From positions 1 through 14,823 of the forward strand of contig CAYVLB010000044.1 of assembly GCA_964452325.1 (NCBI GenBank): 14,823 bases of DNA, given 5' to 3'. A model generated the notes under the pieces. That model worked only from the letters and a program-made list of their open reading frames with translations. It did no database searches and was not told the origin of the DNA. Shown here one piece after another: positions 6,821-14,823 of the stretch; position 1 is the stretch's first letter, and each line of letters starts with the position of its first letter. This DNA is from JALVCQ01 sp964452325. GTDB lineage: Bacteria; Bacteroidota; Bacteroidia; JAADEI01; JALVCQ01. The translations under genes were made by a program, and so were the position numbers.

Positions 6821-8791
6821 CTATCGCCGCACGACGCGATGAACCACACTTTGTCCATCGCGCATTATAATGCGAATTCCGTAAATTCCTGGAGCTTCAG
6901 GCAGGGGAATGCGCATGTTGCGGCGCCCTTTGACAAAGTATTGTCCTCTGCTACGTCCTTGGGCATCGATTACTTCGATGTGGGCTTCCACCCGAGATTG
7001 GAAAACAATAGAGATCCATCCATTTGAAGGTATGGGATGAATGGTTACAGATGGTGGAGCAGTTGCATGTGATGCAATGCCTGATATGGTGATGGTATGA
7101 CATCCGGAAGTGTCGGAACATGCTCCCTGGGTTATGACCACTGCATAAGATCCGCTGGTGAGGGGAGTGAATGTGCGCCCGGTAGCTCCGGAGATGGGAC
7201 TGTAGGCGTTTTGGCAGTCGACCCATTGATAAGTTGCTCCATTGAGGCTGGCTGTTAGGGTGTTTCCAATGCGAATTACTGAAGTGTCGGAAACGCCAGA
7301 ATCAATCGTCAGATGGTAAGTAATAATGCTATCGCAACCTTTCACATTGGAGATGGTGTCGTGGTATGTTCCATTGGCACTCCATACTTTCCCGCTGGGG
7401 GAAGTAAAAGATTCACATGCAGTGGTGTTTACGGTCGCATAGGTTCTACACGATCGGAAAATATATGCCTTTCCTGCATTCGATAAATTGTTAACGACAT
7501 CTCCAATTGCGCCTATAATGGCCTGCTGTCCATCGATGGCCACTGACCTCCCAAAGAAGGCTTCGGTGGCTCGCTGGGAACTTACCGATTTATGTAGTTC
7601 TTGCCAGCCGGAAGGTCCTTTTTCGAAGAAGTATGCTGCCCCTGCTTGCGTAAGCATATTGCCACCACTGGTGTCGTAATCTTGGTAATGAGCTCCTACT
7701 ACAAGGGTTTGACCCGACACGTCCACGTCAAACCCGAAAAAATCGAACGACCGCCGATCAGAAGCCACAATTTTTTGGACTTGTTGCCAGTTGTTACCCT
7801 GCTGATTGAAAATAAAGACCGCTCCTGAATTCGAAAGCATATTGGCGTCGGCAGCATCGTAATCGTGAAAGCTCGCACTTGCTACAATGGTCGCCCCATC
7901 AAAAGCAATGGCTTGGGCGAATCGATCATCGGGTTGACGATTTGAGGATACCAGTTTTTGAAAAGGGCTCCAGGTATTACCTGTTTGCTTAAATATGTAA
8001 AGTGCACCCGCATTGCTAATCATGTTCCCTCCACCTGAGGCGTCATAGTCTTGGTAAGGGGATCCTACTACGATTGTTCCTGCTTTGATGGCGACACTGT
8101 AGCCAAACTGGTCATTGGCTCGGCGGTCTGTGGCAACCAGTTTCTTTGTTTGAGCCCAGGTGTTGCCTTGTTGTTCGAATACGTAAGCAGCTCCTGCTTT
8201 GTTTTTGAGATTGGCCCCGGCATCATCATAATCCTGACGTGGAGCCCCCACGACAATGACGTTTCCATCGATGGCCACCGCGTGCCCGAAACGGTCATGG
8301 GACTTACGGTCATTGGCAACGATTTTCTGAACGAATTGGTAGCTCCCTCCCGCATTCCGACGGTAGATATAGGCTGCACCTGCATTGGGTAAGGGATTGC
8401 CAGCATTGGCATCTTGGCTCTCGCGATGGGCGCCAATGACGATATATGGCCCATGAATAGCTACCGAGTAGCCGAATTGAGCTGATGCTTCACGGTCAAA
8501 GGCGACCAATTTCTGCGTTTGTTGCCATTGTCCATTACTTTGCCTTCGGTATACGTAGACTGCGCCTGCATCATTGAGTGGATTAGCGCCCGATGCATCT
8601 TTGTTCTCGCTCGGAGCTCCTACCACTGCCCAATTTCCATGAATATCAACCACCCTGCCAAAATAGGCGTTGGATTCAGGATCATTGGCTTTCAGCACGC
8701 CCTTAACATGCCATTGTTGTCCGCTGATGGGACCAACCCATCCAACCATAACCATTATCCCTACGATTCCGTTAACGATCAAATGTTTCAT
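6821..8791 (-). CDS. Secreted FG-GAP repeat protein with type IX secretion sorting domain
   Basis: 656 residues, probably cell-surface or secreted; no enzymatic part is seen. A signal peptide (1-24) leads to seven tandem repeats of about 61 residues: 27-88, 89-150, 151-211, 212-273, 274-334, 335-395 and 396-448. Each begins with an aromatic residue (usually W) and Q/KLVA-type strand, then an FG..VAI..VVGA core, then an Asp-rich loop such as QDYDASGG, then NAGAAYIF. FG-GAP repeats fold as beta-propeller blades, and the Asp-rich loops probably bind calcium; seven blades suit a closed propeller. Residues about 449-575 hold Cys-containing modules common in Bacteroidota surface proteins (SPSG.W...G.Y.D). 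The last ~78 residues match a T9SS C-terminal sorting domain: IHPIPSNG, IEVIDAQGR and a basic end. Repeat 5 has FA and VASA instead of FG and VVGA, and repeat 7 lacks the Asp loop. Ligand unknown. Confidence 0.88.
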   Translation of the reverse strand: MKHLIVNGIVGIMVMVGWVGPISGQQWHVKGVLKANDPESNAYFGRVVDIHGNWAVVGAPSENKDASGANPLNDAGAVYVYRRQSNGQWQQTQKLVAFDREASAQFGYSVAIHGPYIVIGAHRESQDANAGNPLPNAGAAYIYRRNAGGSYQFVQKIVANDRKSHDRFGHAVAIDGNVIVVGAPRQDYDDAGANLKNKAGAAYVFEQQGNTWAQTKKLVATDRRANDQFGYSVAIKAGTIVVGSPYQDYDASGGGNMISNAGALYIFKQTGNTWSPFQKLVSSNRQPDDRFAQAIAFDGATIVASASFHDYDAADANMLSNSGAVFIFNQQGNNWQQVQKIVASDRRSFDFFGFDVDVSGQTLVVGAHYQDYDTSGGNMLTQAGAAYFFEKGPSGWQELHKSVSSQRATEAFFGRSVAIDGQQAIIGAIGDVVNNLSNAGKAYIFRSCRTYATVNTTACESFTSPSGKVWSANGTYHDTISNVKGCDSIITYHLTIDSGVSDTSVIRIGNTLTASLNGATYQWVDCQNAYSPISGATGRTFTPLTSGSYAVVITQGACSDTSGCHTITISGIASHATAPPSVTIHPIPSNGWISIVFQSRVEAHIEVIDAQGRSRGQYFVKGRRNMRIPLPEAPGIYGIRIIMRDGQSVVHRVVRR

Positions 8792-8830
8792 GACTTATCA
8801 TATTTTGAAGTGATGTGTGGTTAGATAACG

Positions 8831-8865
8831 TAAAGGTAGTTTATTTATTTCTACTTTTTATGAAA
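8831..8865 (-). promoter_or_regulatory. Candidate promoter for the FG-GAP/T9SS gene
   Basis: On the minus strand TACCTTTA (8831-8838) matches the Bacteroidota -7 element TAnnTTTG in all but the last base, and TTTC (8862-8865) lies 23 bases upstream as a possible -33 element. The AT-rich spacer and the distance of about 40 bases to the start codon at 8791 fit. The 116-base gap to polA leaves room for this separate promoter. Confidence 0.4.
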
Positions 8866-8907
8866 AGTATGAAAAAAAGTTAGGAAAGTCGCTAATTGGC
8901 AATATTA

Positions 8908-11628
8908 TTAATGGGATTCGAGCCAGTTGGCGCCCATTCCAACGTTGACTTCAATGGGAACCCGCAACGGCATGGCATTTTTCATTTCTTCCGTGACCAT
9001 TTGCCGTATTGCTTTGGCATTGGAGGGTTGAACTTCCAGTACCACTTCGTCGTGGATTTGCATAATCAGATTGCTACCAGGAAATTCTTCCCGGAGGCGT
9101 TGATGGATGCGAATCATGGCAAGTTTGATCATGTCGGCAGCAGTACCCTGAATGGGGGTGTTAATGGCTTCCCGCTCGGCATTCCTGCGGAGGGTGGGAT
9201 TTGAAGAGTTAATTTCTCGTAGCCACCGCTTCCGACCTGAGAGCGTTTCGACGTAACCTTGTTGTCGGCATTGTTCAATCGTTGCCTCCATAAAAGATTT
9301 GATACGAGGAAATCGTCGAAAATATTCTTCAATAATGTGTTGGGCTTCGCTGCGGCTGACTCCCAGTCGTTCTGCCAATCCGAAGGCACCCATACCATAC
9401 ATCAGACCAAAGTTAACCATTTTGGCAGTCCGACGCATCGTAGGACTGACTTGTTCGAGGGGCACGTGGAAAATCCGAGATGCAGTGTAGGCATGAATAT
9501 CAGTGCCTTTGGCAAAACCCTCTGTCAAACCAGGATCCTGGCTCATGTGCGCCATGATTCGCAGTTCGATTTGCGAATAATCCGCCGATAGCAATACATT
9601 GCCTGGGGGGGCGATGAATGCTTTACGGATGGCCTGCCCCAGCTCTGTACGGATGGGAATATTCTGTAAGTTAGGATTACTTGAACTGATGCGTCCGGTG
9701 ACGGTCCCAATTGCGTTGTAAACGGTGTGTATTCGTCCCGTCTGGGGATGTACGTAGCGGGGAAGGGCGTCCACATAAGTGGATTTAATCTTCTTGATCA
9801 TCCGATACTCCAAAATTCGGCTAATGATCGGGTGTTTATCTTCCAATTTCCGCAATACTTTCTCACCAGTAGCATATTGACCGGACTTTGGCGTCTTCTT
9901 GGCATGGGGGTCTAGTTTGAGCACCTCAAAGAGGACGTGCCCCAATTGAGCAGGCGAGTTGACATTAAATGGTATGCCCGCCATTTGTTGGATACTTTCT
10001 TCAAGACGCTTCAACTGATGACTCAATTTGCTCGACAAATTCTTCAAATAAGTGGTGTCGAGAAAAATACCATGACATTCCATATCGATAAGCACAGGAA
10101 TAATGGGAAGCTCAATTTGCTCATAAACATCTACCAGCTGCCGTTTAACCAGCTGCGGATAGATTTTGTCGTGCAGACGGAGGGCCAGATCGGCATCTTC
10201 ACACGCATATTGATAGATGTCTTTGGTCTCAATGGTTCGAAATAGAGTAGGATTTCGCGTTCCCTGGGTTACTTCCTTAAAGGAGATGGGATTGTAGTTA
10301 AGGTGTTTTCGCGCAACGGCATCTAAACTATGGCGTCCTTCGGGGTCGAGTAGGAAATCAGCAACCATCGTATCGGCAATCTGAATCGGCAGAGGCATAC
10401 CTGCCCATCTCATTACTGTCAAATCGTATTTGATATTATGTCCAACAAACTCAATGTCCGTTCCAAGCGATTGAAGTAGGGACCGGCATTGCGATTGGAT
10501 GGTTTTGTCTCGAAGGTCTGCATAATAAGCTACATATGGCTTGACGGCCAGTGAACATCCGATGGGTGTGGCAAAATGGGGATGAAGTTTGTCAGTTTCA
10601 GTATCGAATCCGATGCGCCCAGCCAGTTTAGCTTCACGTTCCAGTCGCAACCATTCTTGGGGCGTCTGAAGTATTTGATAAAAAACAGTATGACTTTTGA
10701 TATTGTCAAATAGTGATGGGGTGGTAGTACTATTGTCGGCTTGCTGCTGATATTTTCGAAAAAAGCGTTCGGCCAGTCGGTGCAATTCAAATCGTGTAAA
10801 GAATTCACGTAGTGCAGTAAAGTTGGGTAGCCGCCGTTGGTAGTGTTCGGGATTGAGCTCCACCGGTACGTCGCGGCGAAGACGTGCCAGCTTACGCGAA
10901 AGAAATGCAGTTGATTGCCCCTCTTCCAGTTTTCGACGGATACTCGGCCGCAGTTGATTTAAGGCACTGAACACTCCCTCCAAGGATCCCCATGTCGAAA
11001 TCAGTCGAGCTGCTGTTTTAAGCCCGATACCCTTAACCCCAGGAATTCCATCGCTGGCATCCCCGGCCAGCGCTTGCACATCCACTACTTGGTTAGGGGC
11101 GACCCCAAAATAGGCGTGTACTTCATCAATTCCCCATTTTTCATAACCTTCACCTCGACCGCGTGTGCGTAGAAGCCGAACATGGGGATTGACCAGCTGC
11201 CCAAAGTCTTTGTCTGAAGATACGATATAGACTTCCCATCCATCAGTGGCAGCCTGTTCTGCCAATGTGGCAATGATGTCATCGGCCTCGAATCCTGCTA
11301 CCTCTAAGGTTGGCAAACCCAACAGGTGCGTGACCTCTTGGATATAGGGCAACATGTCGGTGATATCCTTGGGTTGTTCCGGGCGGTGTGCTTTGTAGGC
11401 TTCGTAGATCTCGGTGGTACGAAAGGTGGGGCCCTTCGAGTCGAACACCACCACAATATATTCCGGACTGTAGGTGTCAAGTAGTTCAAGTAGAGAATTA
11501 AGGTAGCCAAAAAGGGCCGAAACGTTTTTCCCATCGGAAGTCAACCGGGGATTACGAATCATTGCATAGTAGGCCCGATAAACCAGGCCCATTGCATCAA
11601 CCAAAAAGAGCTTTTTTTCATTGACCAT
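8908..11628 (-). CDS. polA: DNA polymerase I
   Basis: Repair and Okazaki-fragment polymerase, 906 residues, full length with all three activities. The 5'-3' exonuclease domain (1-290) has metal ligands Asp11, Asp63, Glu114, Asp116/117, Asp139/141, Asp190/193 and the helix-hairpin-helix GVKGIGLKTA (197-206). The proofreading 3'-5' exonuclease (about 315-490) has intact motifs: FDTET with Asp342 and Glu344, GHNIKYD with Asp402, and YACEDAD with Tyr474 and Asp478. The polymerase domain (about 500-906) has motif A (Asp683, SQIE, Glu688), the O-helix Arg732, Lys736, Phe740, Tyr744, and motif C His859-Asp860-Glu861. Phe740 is at the position of E. coli Phe762, which selects against dideoxynucleotides. 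The start at 11628 opens directly into the conserved LFLVDAMGLVYRAY. Promoter candidate just upstream; 53 bases from the DUF2141 stop. Confidence 0.98.
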   Translation of the reverse strand: MVNEKKLFLVDAMGLVYRAYYAMIRNPRLTSDGKNVSALFGYLNSLLELLDTYSPEYIVVVFDSKGPTFRTTEIYEAYKAHRPEQPKDITDMLPYIQEVTHLLGLPTLEVAGFEADDIIATLAEQAATDGWEVYIVSSDKDFGQLVNPHVRLLRTRGRGEGYEKWGIDEVHAYFGVAPNQVVDVQALAGDASDGIPGVKGIGLKTAARLISTWGSLEGVFSALNQLRPSIRRKLEEGQSTAFLSRKLARLRRDVPVELNPEHYQRRLPNFTALREFFTRFELHRLAERFFRKYQQQADNSTTTPSLFDNIKSHTVFYQILQTPQEWLRLEREAKLAGRIGFDTETDKLHPHFATPIGCSLAVKPYVAYYADLRDKTIQSQCRSLLQSLGTDIEFVGHNIKYDLTVMRWAGMPLPIQIADTMVADFLLDPEGRHSLDAVARKHLNYNPISFKEVTQGTRNPTLFRTIETKDIYQYACEDADLALRLHDKIYPQLVKRQLVDVYEQIELPIIPVLIDMECHGIFLDTTYLKNLSSKLSHQLKRLEESIQQMAGIPFNVNSPAQLGHVLFEVLKLDPHAKKTPKSGQYATGEKVLRKLEDKHPIISRILEYRMIKKIKSTYVDALPRYVHPQTGRIHTVYNAIGTVTGRISSSNPNLQNIPIRTELGQAIRKAFIAPPGNVLLSADYSQIELRIMAHMSQDPGLTEGFAKGTDIHAYTASRIFHVPLEQVSPTMRRTAKMVNFGLMYGMGAFGLAERLGVSRSEAQHIIEEYFRRFPRIKSFMEATIEQCRQQGYVETLSGRKRWLREINSSNPTLRRNAEREAINTPIQGTAADMIKLAMIRIHQRLREEFPGSNLIMQIHDEVVLEVQPSNAKAIRQMVTEEMKNAMPLRVPIEVNVGMGANWLESH

Positions 11629-11653
11629 ACCCAGACTTTACTCACCCATAAAG

Positions 11654-11687
11654 CAAACTTACAAGTTCATATTACTTTGCCTTAAAA
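11654..11687 (-). promoter_or_regulatory. Candidate promoter for polA
   Basis: Minus-strand TAAGTTTG (11654-11661) matches TAnnTTTG exactly, and TTTT at 11684-11687 lies 22 bases upstream as a poor -33 element, overlapping the end of the DUF2141 gene. The start codon is about 25 bases downstream of the -7 element, so polA may be transcribed on its own as well as by read-through. Confidence 0.45.
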
Positions 11688-12125
11688 CCGTTGCAAGTGG
11701 ATAATGATGGTGGTATCCTTCCGAATACACACCCGAGCATCTTCAAAAGATGGGGGGGATAGGGTCAGTAGGGAAGGTTGCACATCTTGTGAGAATCCCA
11801 CATCCTCGACTGGATAGCCCCAAAAATTGCGATCAAATTGTCCGTTGTTATTGACATCATGGAATATAACGATGCCATAACATCTGCCTTGTTGAACAGG
11901 CATTTGGAGGATGGTTTCTGGCGAACGGGCCATTGCCACCCCATTTCGGTAAATATCGGAGTCTGACGTAGAGGTGAATTTTCGAGCATTGTCATATATC
12001 GCCATTCGGATAACGCCCTCCGCCGTTGATATGTTGCGGACTTTTATCCTCAGTATCACTTCTTGAGCGTGGGAAGCAGATATAACCAAACTACTTGCAA
12101 TTGTTGCCGTAATCCATATCCTCAT
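11682..12125 (-). CDS. Secreted DUF2141 domain protein
   Basis: 147-residue exported protein of unknown function. A signal peptide (1-20, cleavage likely after SHA) leads into a single DUF2141 domain: a beta strand start (VILRIKVRNI), MAIYDNARKF (41-50), a glycine-containing turn, the conserved IVIFHDVNNNGQFDRNFWGY (85-104) and GFS followed by PPSFEDA (124-130). The D-x-N-x-N-G-x-x-D stretch at 90-98 resembles a calcium-binding loop. These motifs are characteristic of the family, which is frequent in Bacteroidota and Proteobacteria and predicted to lie in the periplasm or outside. It follows rpe by 20 bases, so it is probably co-transcribed with pnp and rpe. The ATG at 12125 has no Shine-Dalgarno sequence. 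Confidence 0.85.
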   Translation of the reverse strand: MRIWITATIASSLVISASHAQEVILRIKVRNISTAEGVIRMAIYDNARKFTSTSDSDIYRNGVAMARSPETILQMPVQQGRCYGIVIFHDVNNNGQFDRNFWGYPVEDVGFSQDVQPSLLTLSPPSFEDARVCIRKDTTIIIHLQRF

Positions 12126-12137
12126 TTGAACGAACGA

Positions 12138-12156
12138 GTTACTTGCTACGCCGTAG
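12138..12156 (-). promoter_or_regulatory. GTTAC-TTGCTAC-nnn-GTAG motif upstream of the DUF2141 gene
   Basis: On the plus strand GTTAC (12138-12142) is followed directly by TTGCTAC (12143-12149) and, after three bases, GTAG, giving the small palindrome CTACGCCGTAG (12146-12156). The same elements precede the S41 gene at 6384-6405 with a 3-base insertion. The palindrome overlaps the last codons of rpe, including its TAG stop, so part of it is coding. Function, if any, is unknown. Confidence 0.25.
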
Positions 12157-12817
12157 GTGAATGCATGGCATTTCGGAATTGTTTGACAGTTTGGGCAGGA
12201 TCATCAGACTGGAAGATCGAACTTCCGGCCACTAAGAAATCGGCTCCTGCTTTGACCAGTTCACCAGCATTAGCCGGCGTAACCCCCCCGTCCACAGCAA
12301 TGTGGAGCGGATGGGTCATTCCTTGAACCAGGCACCGAAGTCGCCGAACCTTCTCAATAGTATGCGGTATAAAACGTTGTCCACTAAATCCCGGGTTAAC
12401 ACCCATTAATAGAACCAGATTGGTAATATCCAAGACATCTTCTAACATCGACACAGGTGTGTGGGGATTAAGGGCAATACCTGGTTGGGCTCCGGCTTCT
12501 CGAATGGAAGTTAATGTTCGATGTAAGTGGCGGACGGTTTCGTAGTGAACGGTGAGGATAGTAGCACCAGCCTGTACGAATTGGCGAATATAACGTTCGG
12601 GGTGCACCGTCATTAAGTGAACATCCAGTGGCAAGGAAGTGGCCTTGCGAAAGGCAGCGACAATGGAAATACCAAAGGTAAAATTGGGTACGAACACCCC
12701 ATCCATCACGTCGAGGTGGACATAGTCAACACCCCATGTTTCGAGTTGTCGGGCCAGTGCTTGAATGTTGGAAAGATCCGCTGATAAGATCGAAGGTGCT
12801 AAATAGGGCCGACGCAT
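12146..12817 (-). CDS. rpe: Ribulose-phosphate 3-epimerase
   Basis: Interconverts ribulose-5-phosphate and xylulose-5-phosphate in the pentose phosphate pathway, in the cytoplasm. The 223-residue TIM-barrel protein is of normal family length from the ATG at 12817. It has LAPSILSADL (6-15), HLDVMDGVFVPNFTFG (34-49), DVHLM (65-69), MGVNPGFSGQRFI (138-150) and VDGGVTPANA (175-184). His34, Asp36, His67 and Asp176 match the metal ligands of the family; Asp36 and Asp176 are also the catalytic acid/base pair. The frame stays open to 12898, but starting there would add 27 residues unlike the family and overlap pnp by 65 bases, so I reject it. The chosen start lies 16 bases after the pnp stop, implying co-transcription with pnp. 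No Shine-Dalgarno sequence. Confidence 0.96.
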   Translation of the reverse strand: MRRPYLAPSILSADLSNIQALARQLETWGVDYVHLDVMDGVFVPNFTFGISIVAAFRKATSLPLDVHLMTVHPERYIRQFVQAGATILTVHYETVRHLHRTLTSIREAGAQPGIALNPHTPVSMLEDVLDITNLVLLMGVNPGFSGQRFIPHTIEKVRRLRCLVQGMTHPLHIAVDGGVTPANAGELVKAGADFLVAGSSIFQSDDPAQTVKQFRNAMHSPTA

Positions 12818-12833
12818 GCCATACGCTGTTGAA

Positions 12834-14823
12834 TTAGTAGCGTCGGAGCGGAGGGCGGCGCCTTCGGTTGTTTGGTCCCTTCTTACCACCTCTACCATTC
12901 GAATGGGAAGGATGCGACGACCGATTCTCTATGTGTTCGGGGCGTTTGGTCATGGCTTTGATCGAGAGGCGGACCTTGCCTGTTTTCTCATCAATCTCTA
13001 CCAGCTTGACAGTCACTTTTTCACCTTCTTTCAATCCAGTTGCTTCCATGGAAGGGACATGTTCCCATTGGATCTCAGATATATGTAATAGCCCTTCTTT
13101 ACCGGGAAGATACTCCACAAAAGCCCCGTATGGCACGATTGCCTTAACCGTTCCTTCGTATATTTTGCCTACCTCTGGCTTTTGGGTTACCCCCTTAATC
13201 CAGTCCACTGCCCGTTGAATCAGTTCGGCGTTTTTACCACTGATCTCCACCACAGCAGTGGCATTGGGGGCGTAGCCATCTTCTTCTTGGATAATGGAGA
13301 TGGTGGTCTCTGTTTCACCTTGAAGTGCTTGGATGTGCTTCCCGCCGGGTCCAATAACGGTTCCCACAAACTCCCGTGGTATCTCGATTTTTATAATTCG
13401 CGGGGCGAATGGCTTTACGTCAGGACGCGGCGCCGGGATAGCTTTCTCCATTTCTCGGCGGATGTATTCGCGACCGGCACGGGCTTGTTCCAATGCTTCA
13501 CGAAGAATTTCCCGCGTGAGTCCTTTGACTTTCAGGTCCATCTGTAGGGCGGTAATCCCCGCCGACGTTCCTGTTACCTTAAAGTCCATATCGCCCAGAT
13601 GGTCTTCATCTCCAAGGATATCCGAAAGAATCGCATAGCGGCCATCATCATCCATGATCAATCCCATGGCGATGCCCGATACGTGCCCTTTCATCGGAAT
13701 TGCTGCATCCATTAATGCCATGCTCGCTGCACACACCGTCGCCATCGATGACGAGCCGTTAGATTCCAGGATATCAGAAATGATGCGAATTACGTACGGA
13801 TTTTCTTCTTCGGAGGGTAACACCATCTCAATTGCCCGGCGTGCTAGGTTGCCATGCCCAATTTCACGGCGGGAAGGTGCCCGCTTGGGGCGCACTTCGC
13901 CAGTGGAAAACCCCGGAAAGTTATAGTGAAGTAAAAATCGGTCTTCTCCTTGTTCCATAACGCGGTCGATCAGCTGTACATCAGCTTGACTGCCCAACGT
14001 CACCGAAGCCAACGCCTGTGTCTCGCCACGAATGAAAAGGGCCGATCCATGTACCGCAGGCAACACATCCACATCGCACCTAATGGGGCGAATGTCTGTA
14101 GTTGAACGTCCGTCCAATCGCTTCCCATGATCTAATACCGCTTTACGAATGGCTTCCCGTTTCGCCACCTTGAAATATTTATCGACCAGCGGCCGCTTTT
14201 CTGTCATCACTTCTTCACCCACCGATGCAACAACTGTTTCATACAGTTGCTCAAAAAAGCTATTGCGCTCTTGCTTAGAAGACGGGGAAAGGGCGAACTG
14301 ATAGGCTTTGTCAAAGACCAACGCATGGATACGTGCTTGAAGCGCCTCATCGGGTGGCAGCTCATGTTGGTAATTTCGGGGGGGACGGCCATATTGTTCT
14401 TTGAGTTGAGCCAAGTGGACAGCCATTTCCTTAATGGCGGCATGGGCATGATCGAGGGCGTCGATCACTGTTTCTTCCGACTCCTCCTTCATCTCGCCTT
14501 CCACCATCACGATGGCGTCTGGAGTGCCTGCCACGATCAAATTCAACGTTGCATCTTCGAGCTCCTGCATCGTGGGATTGATTTTCCATTCACCATGGAT
14601 CCGTGCCACCCGCAATTCTACCATCGGCCCATTAAACGGAATATCCGATAAGGTAATGGCTGCCGATGCTGCCAATCCCGCCAGCGCATCCGGCAAGATG
14701 TTTTTGTCTGCCGACAACAGCTGAATCATTACCTGGATATCGCTGTGATAGTCTTCCGGAAAGAGTGGTCGCAAGGCACGATCTACCAATCGGCTGACCA
14801 ATACTTCATAATCCGATAGTTTG
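12834..14823 (-). CDS. pnp: Polyribonucleotide nucleotidyltransferase (PNPase), N-terminus missing
   Basis: Phosphorolytic 3'-5' exoribonuclease that degrades RNA to nucleoside diphosphates, normally a trimer in RNA turnover. The frame runs off the right edge, so the first part of the first RNase PH-like domain is absent; the TTG at 14801 is not the start, because upstream codons read KLSDYEVL into SRLVDRALRPLFP, a conserved internal motif. Then come the rest of RNase PH domain 1, the all-helical domain, RNase PH domain 2 with ILGDEDHLGDMDFKV (about 13580-13625), whose Asp residues include the catalytic ones of E. coli, the KH domain with GPGGKHI (about 13335-13357), an S1 domain (about 12960-13170) with GAFVEYLPGKEGLLHISEI, and a basic Arg/Lys/Ser/Gly tail. 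All domains expected downstream of the cut are present. First gene of the pnp-rpe-DUF2141 cluster in this window. Confidence 0.97.
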   Translation of the reverse strand, partial: KLSDYEVLVSRLVDRALRPLFPEDYHSDIQVMIQLLSADKNILPDALAGLAASAAITLSDIPFNGPMVELRVARIHGEWKINPTMQELEDATLNLIVAGTPDAIVMVEGEMKEESEETVIDALDHAHAAIKEMAVHLAQLKEQYGRPPRNYQHELPPDEALQARIHALVFDKAYQFALSPSSKQERNSFFEQLYETVVASVGEEVMTEKRPLVDKYFKVAKREAIRKAVLDHGKRLDGRSTTDIRPIRCDVDVLPAVHGSALFIRGETQALASVTLGSQADVQLIDRVMEQGEDRFLLHYNFPGFSTGEVRPKRAPSRREIGHGNLARRAIEMVLPSEEENPYVIRIISDILESNGSSSMATVCAASMALMDAAIPMKGHVSGIAMGLIMDDDGRYAILSDILGDEDHLGDMDFKVTGTSAGITALQMDLKVKGLTREILREALEQARAGREYIRREMEKAIPAPRPDVKPFAPRIIKIEIPREFVGTVIGPGGKHIQALQGETETTISIIQEEDGYAPNATAVVEISGKNAELIQRAVDWIKGVTQKPEVGKIYEGTVKAIVPYGAFVEYLPGKEGLLHISEIQWEHVPSMEATGLKEGEKVTVKLVEIDEKTGKVRLSIKAMTKRPEHIENRSSHPSHSNGRGGKKGPNNRRRRPPLRRY

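Noticed and set aside
6722..7027. 101-codon plus-strand ORF
   Set aside because: It runs through the terminator hairpin and antisense to the conserved T9SS sorting domain.
8068..8454. 128-codon minus-strand ORF within the FG-GAP gene
   Set aside because: Same strand but a different frame from an intact repeat gene; its low-complexity content is a frame shadow of the repeats.
7460..8710. Periodic DNA similarity of about 183 bases, first considered as a tandem DNA repeat or CRISPR-like array
   Set aside because: The period equals one protein repeat (about 61 codons) and the units differ widely at the DNA level, so this is the FG-GAP coding repeat.
8852..8869. AT-only hairpin TACTTTT/AAAAGTA between polA and the FG-GAP gene
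   Set aside because: Seven A/T-rich pairs without a GC stem make a poor terminator; it is more likely part of the AT-rich promoter region.
12818..12898. N-terminal extension of rpe by 27 codons
   Set aside because: It lies mostly within the pnp 3' end, adds residues unlike the family, and the ATG at 12817 gives the normal length.
14247..14651. 134-codon plus-strand ORF
   Set aside because: Antisense to pnp, whose frame is certain; no recognisable protein features.

Overview
The window looks like chromosomal DNA from a member of the Bacteroidota, probably from a draft or metagenome assembly. Three things point there: a secreted protein with a C-terminal type IX secretion (T9SS) sorting domain; start codons without Shine-Dalgarno sequences; and TAnnTTTG-type -7 promoter elements, the Bacteroidota sigma factor signature, in front of several genes. 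A run of 10 Ns at 2528-2537 is an assembly gap. I cannot name a genus. No mobile element, CRISPR array, phage gene or rRNA is visible, and most genes are housekeeping.

Left part, plus strand (1-4870). The 3' end of a glutamate/aspartate-type cation symporter is cut by the window edge. It is followed by manC (GDP-mannose synthesis) with its own promoter. A large exported M1-family metallopeptidase overlaps the end of manC by 8 bases, and its C-terminal third looks like an outer-membrane beta-barrel with an Omp85-like GG..LRGY motif. A tRNA-Glu(UUC) with a promoter and a hairpin terminator closes this part.

Right part, minus strand (4930-14823). In order of transcription (right to left) it holds: pnp (PNPase, 5' end beyond the window), rpe (ribulose-phosphate 3-epimerase), a secreted DUF2141 protein, polA (complete DNA polymerase I with proofreading), a secreted seven-repeat FG-GAP protein with a T9SS signal, and a secreted S41-family peptidase. 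pnp, rpe and the DUF2141 gene are 16-20 bases apart and are probably co-transcribed. polA follows after 53 bases but has its own candidate promoter. The FG-GAP gene is flanked by a candidate promoter and a strong hairpin. A 442-base stretch between it and the S41 gene holds only a doubtful small ORF, the hairpin and a palindrome.

The genes do not form one pathway. They are core information and carbon metabolism (pnp, polA, rpe, tRNA), envelope sugar supply (manC), and four exported proteins (M1 peptidase-barrel, S41 peptidase, FG-GAP/T9SS protein, DUF2141). The points most worth checking are the M1 peptidase-barrel fusion and a shared GTTAC..TTGCTACnnnGTAG motif just upstream of the S41 and DUF2141 genes.
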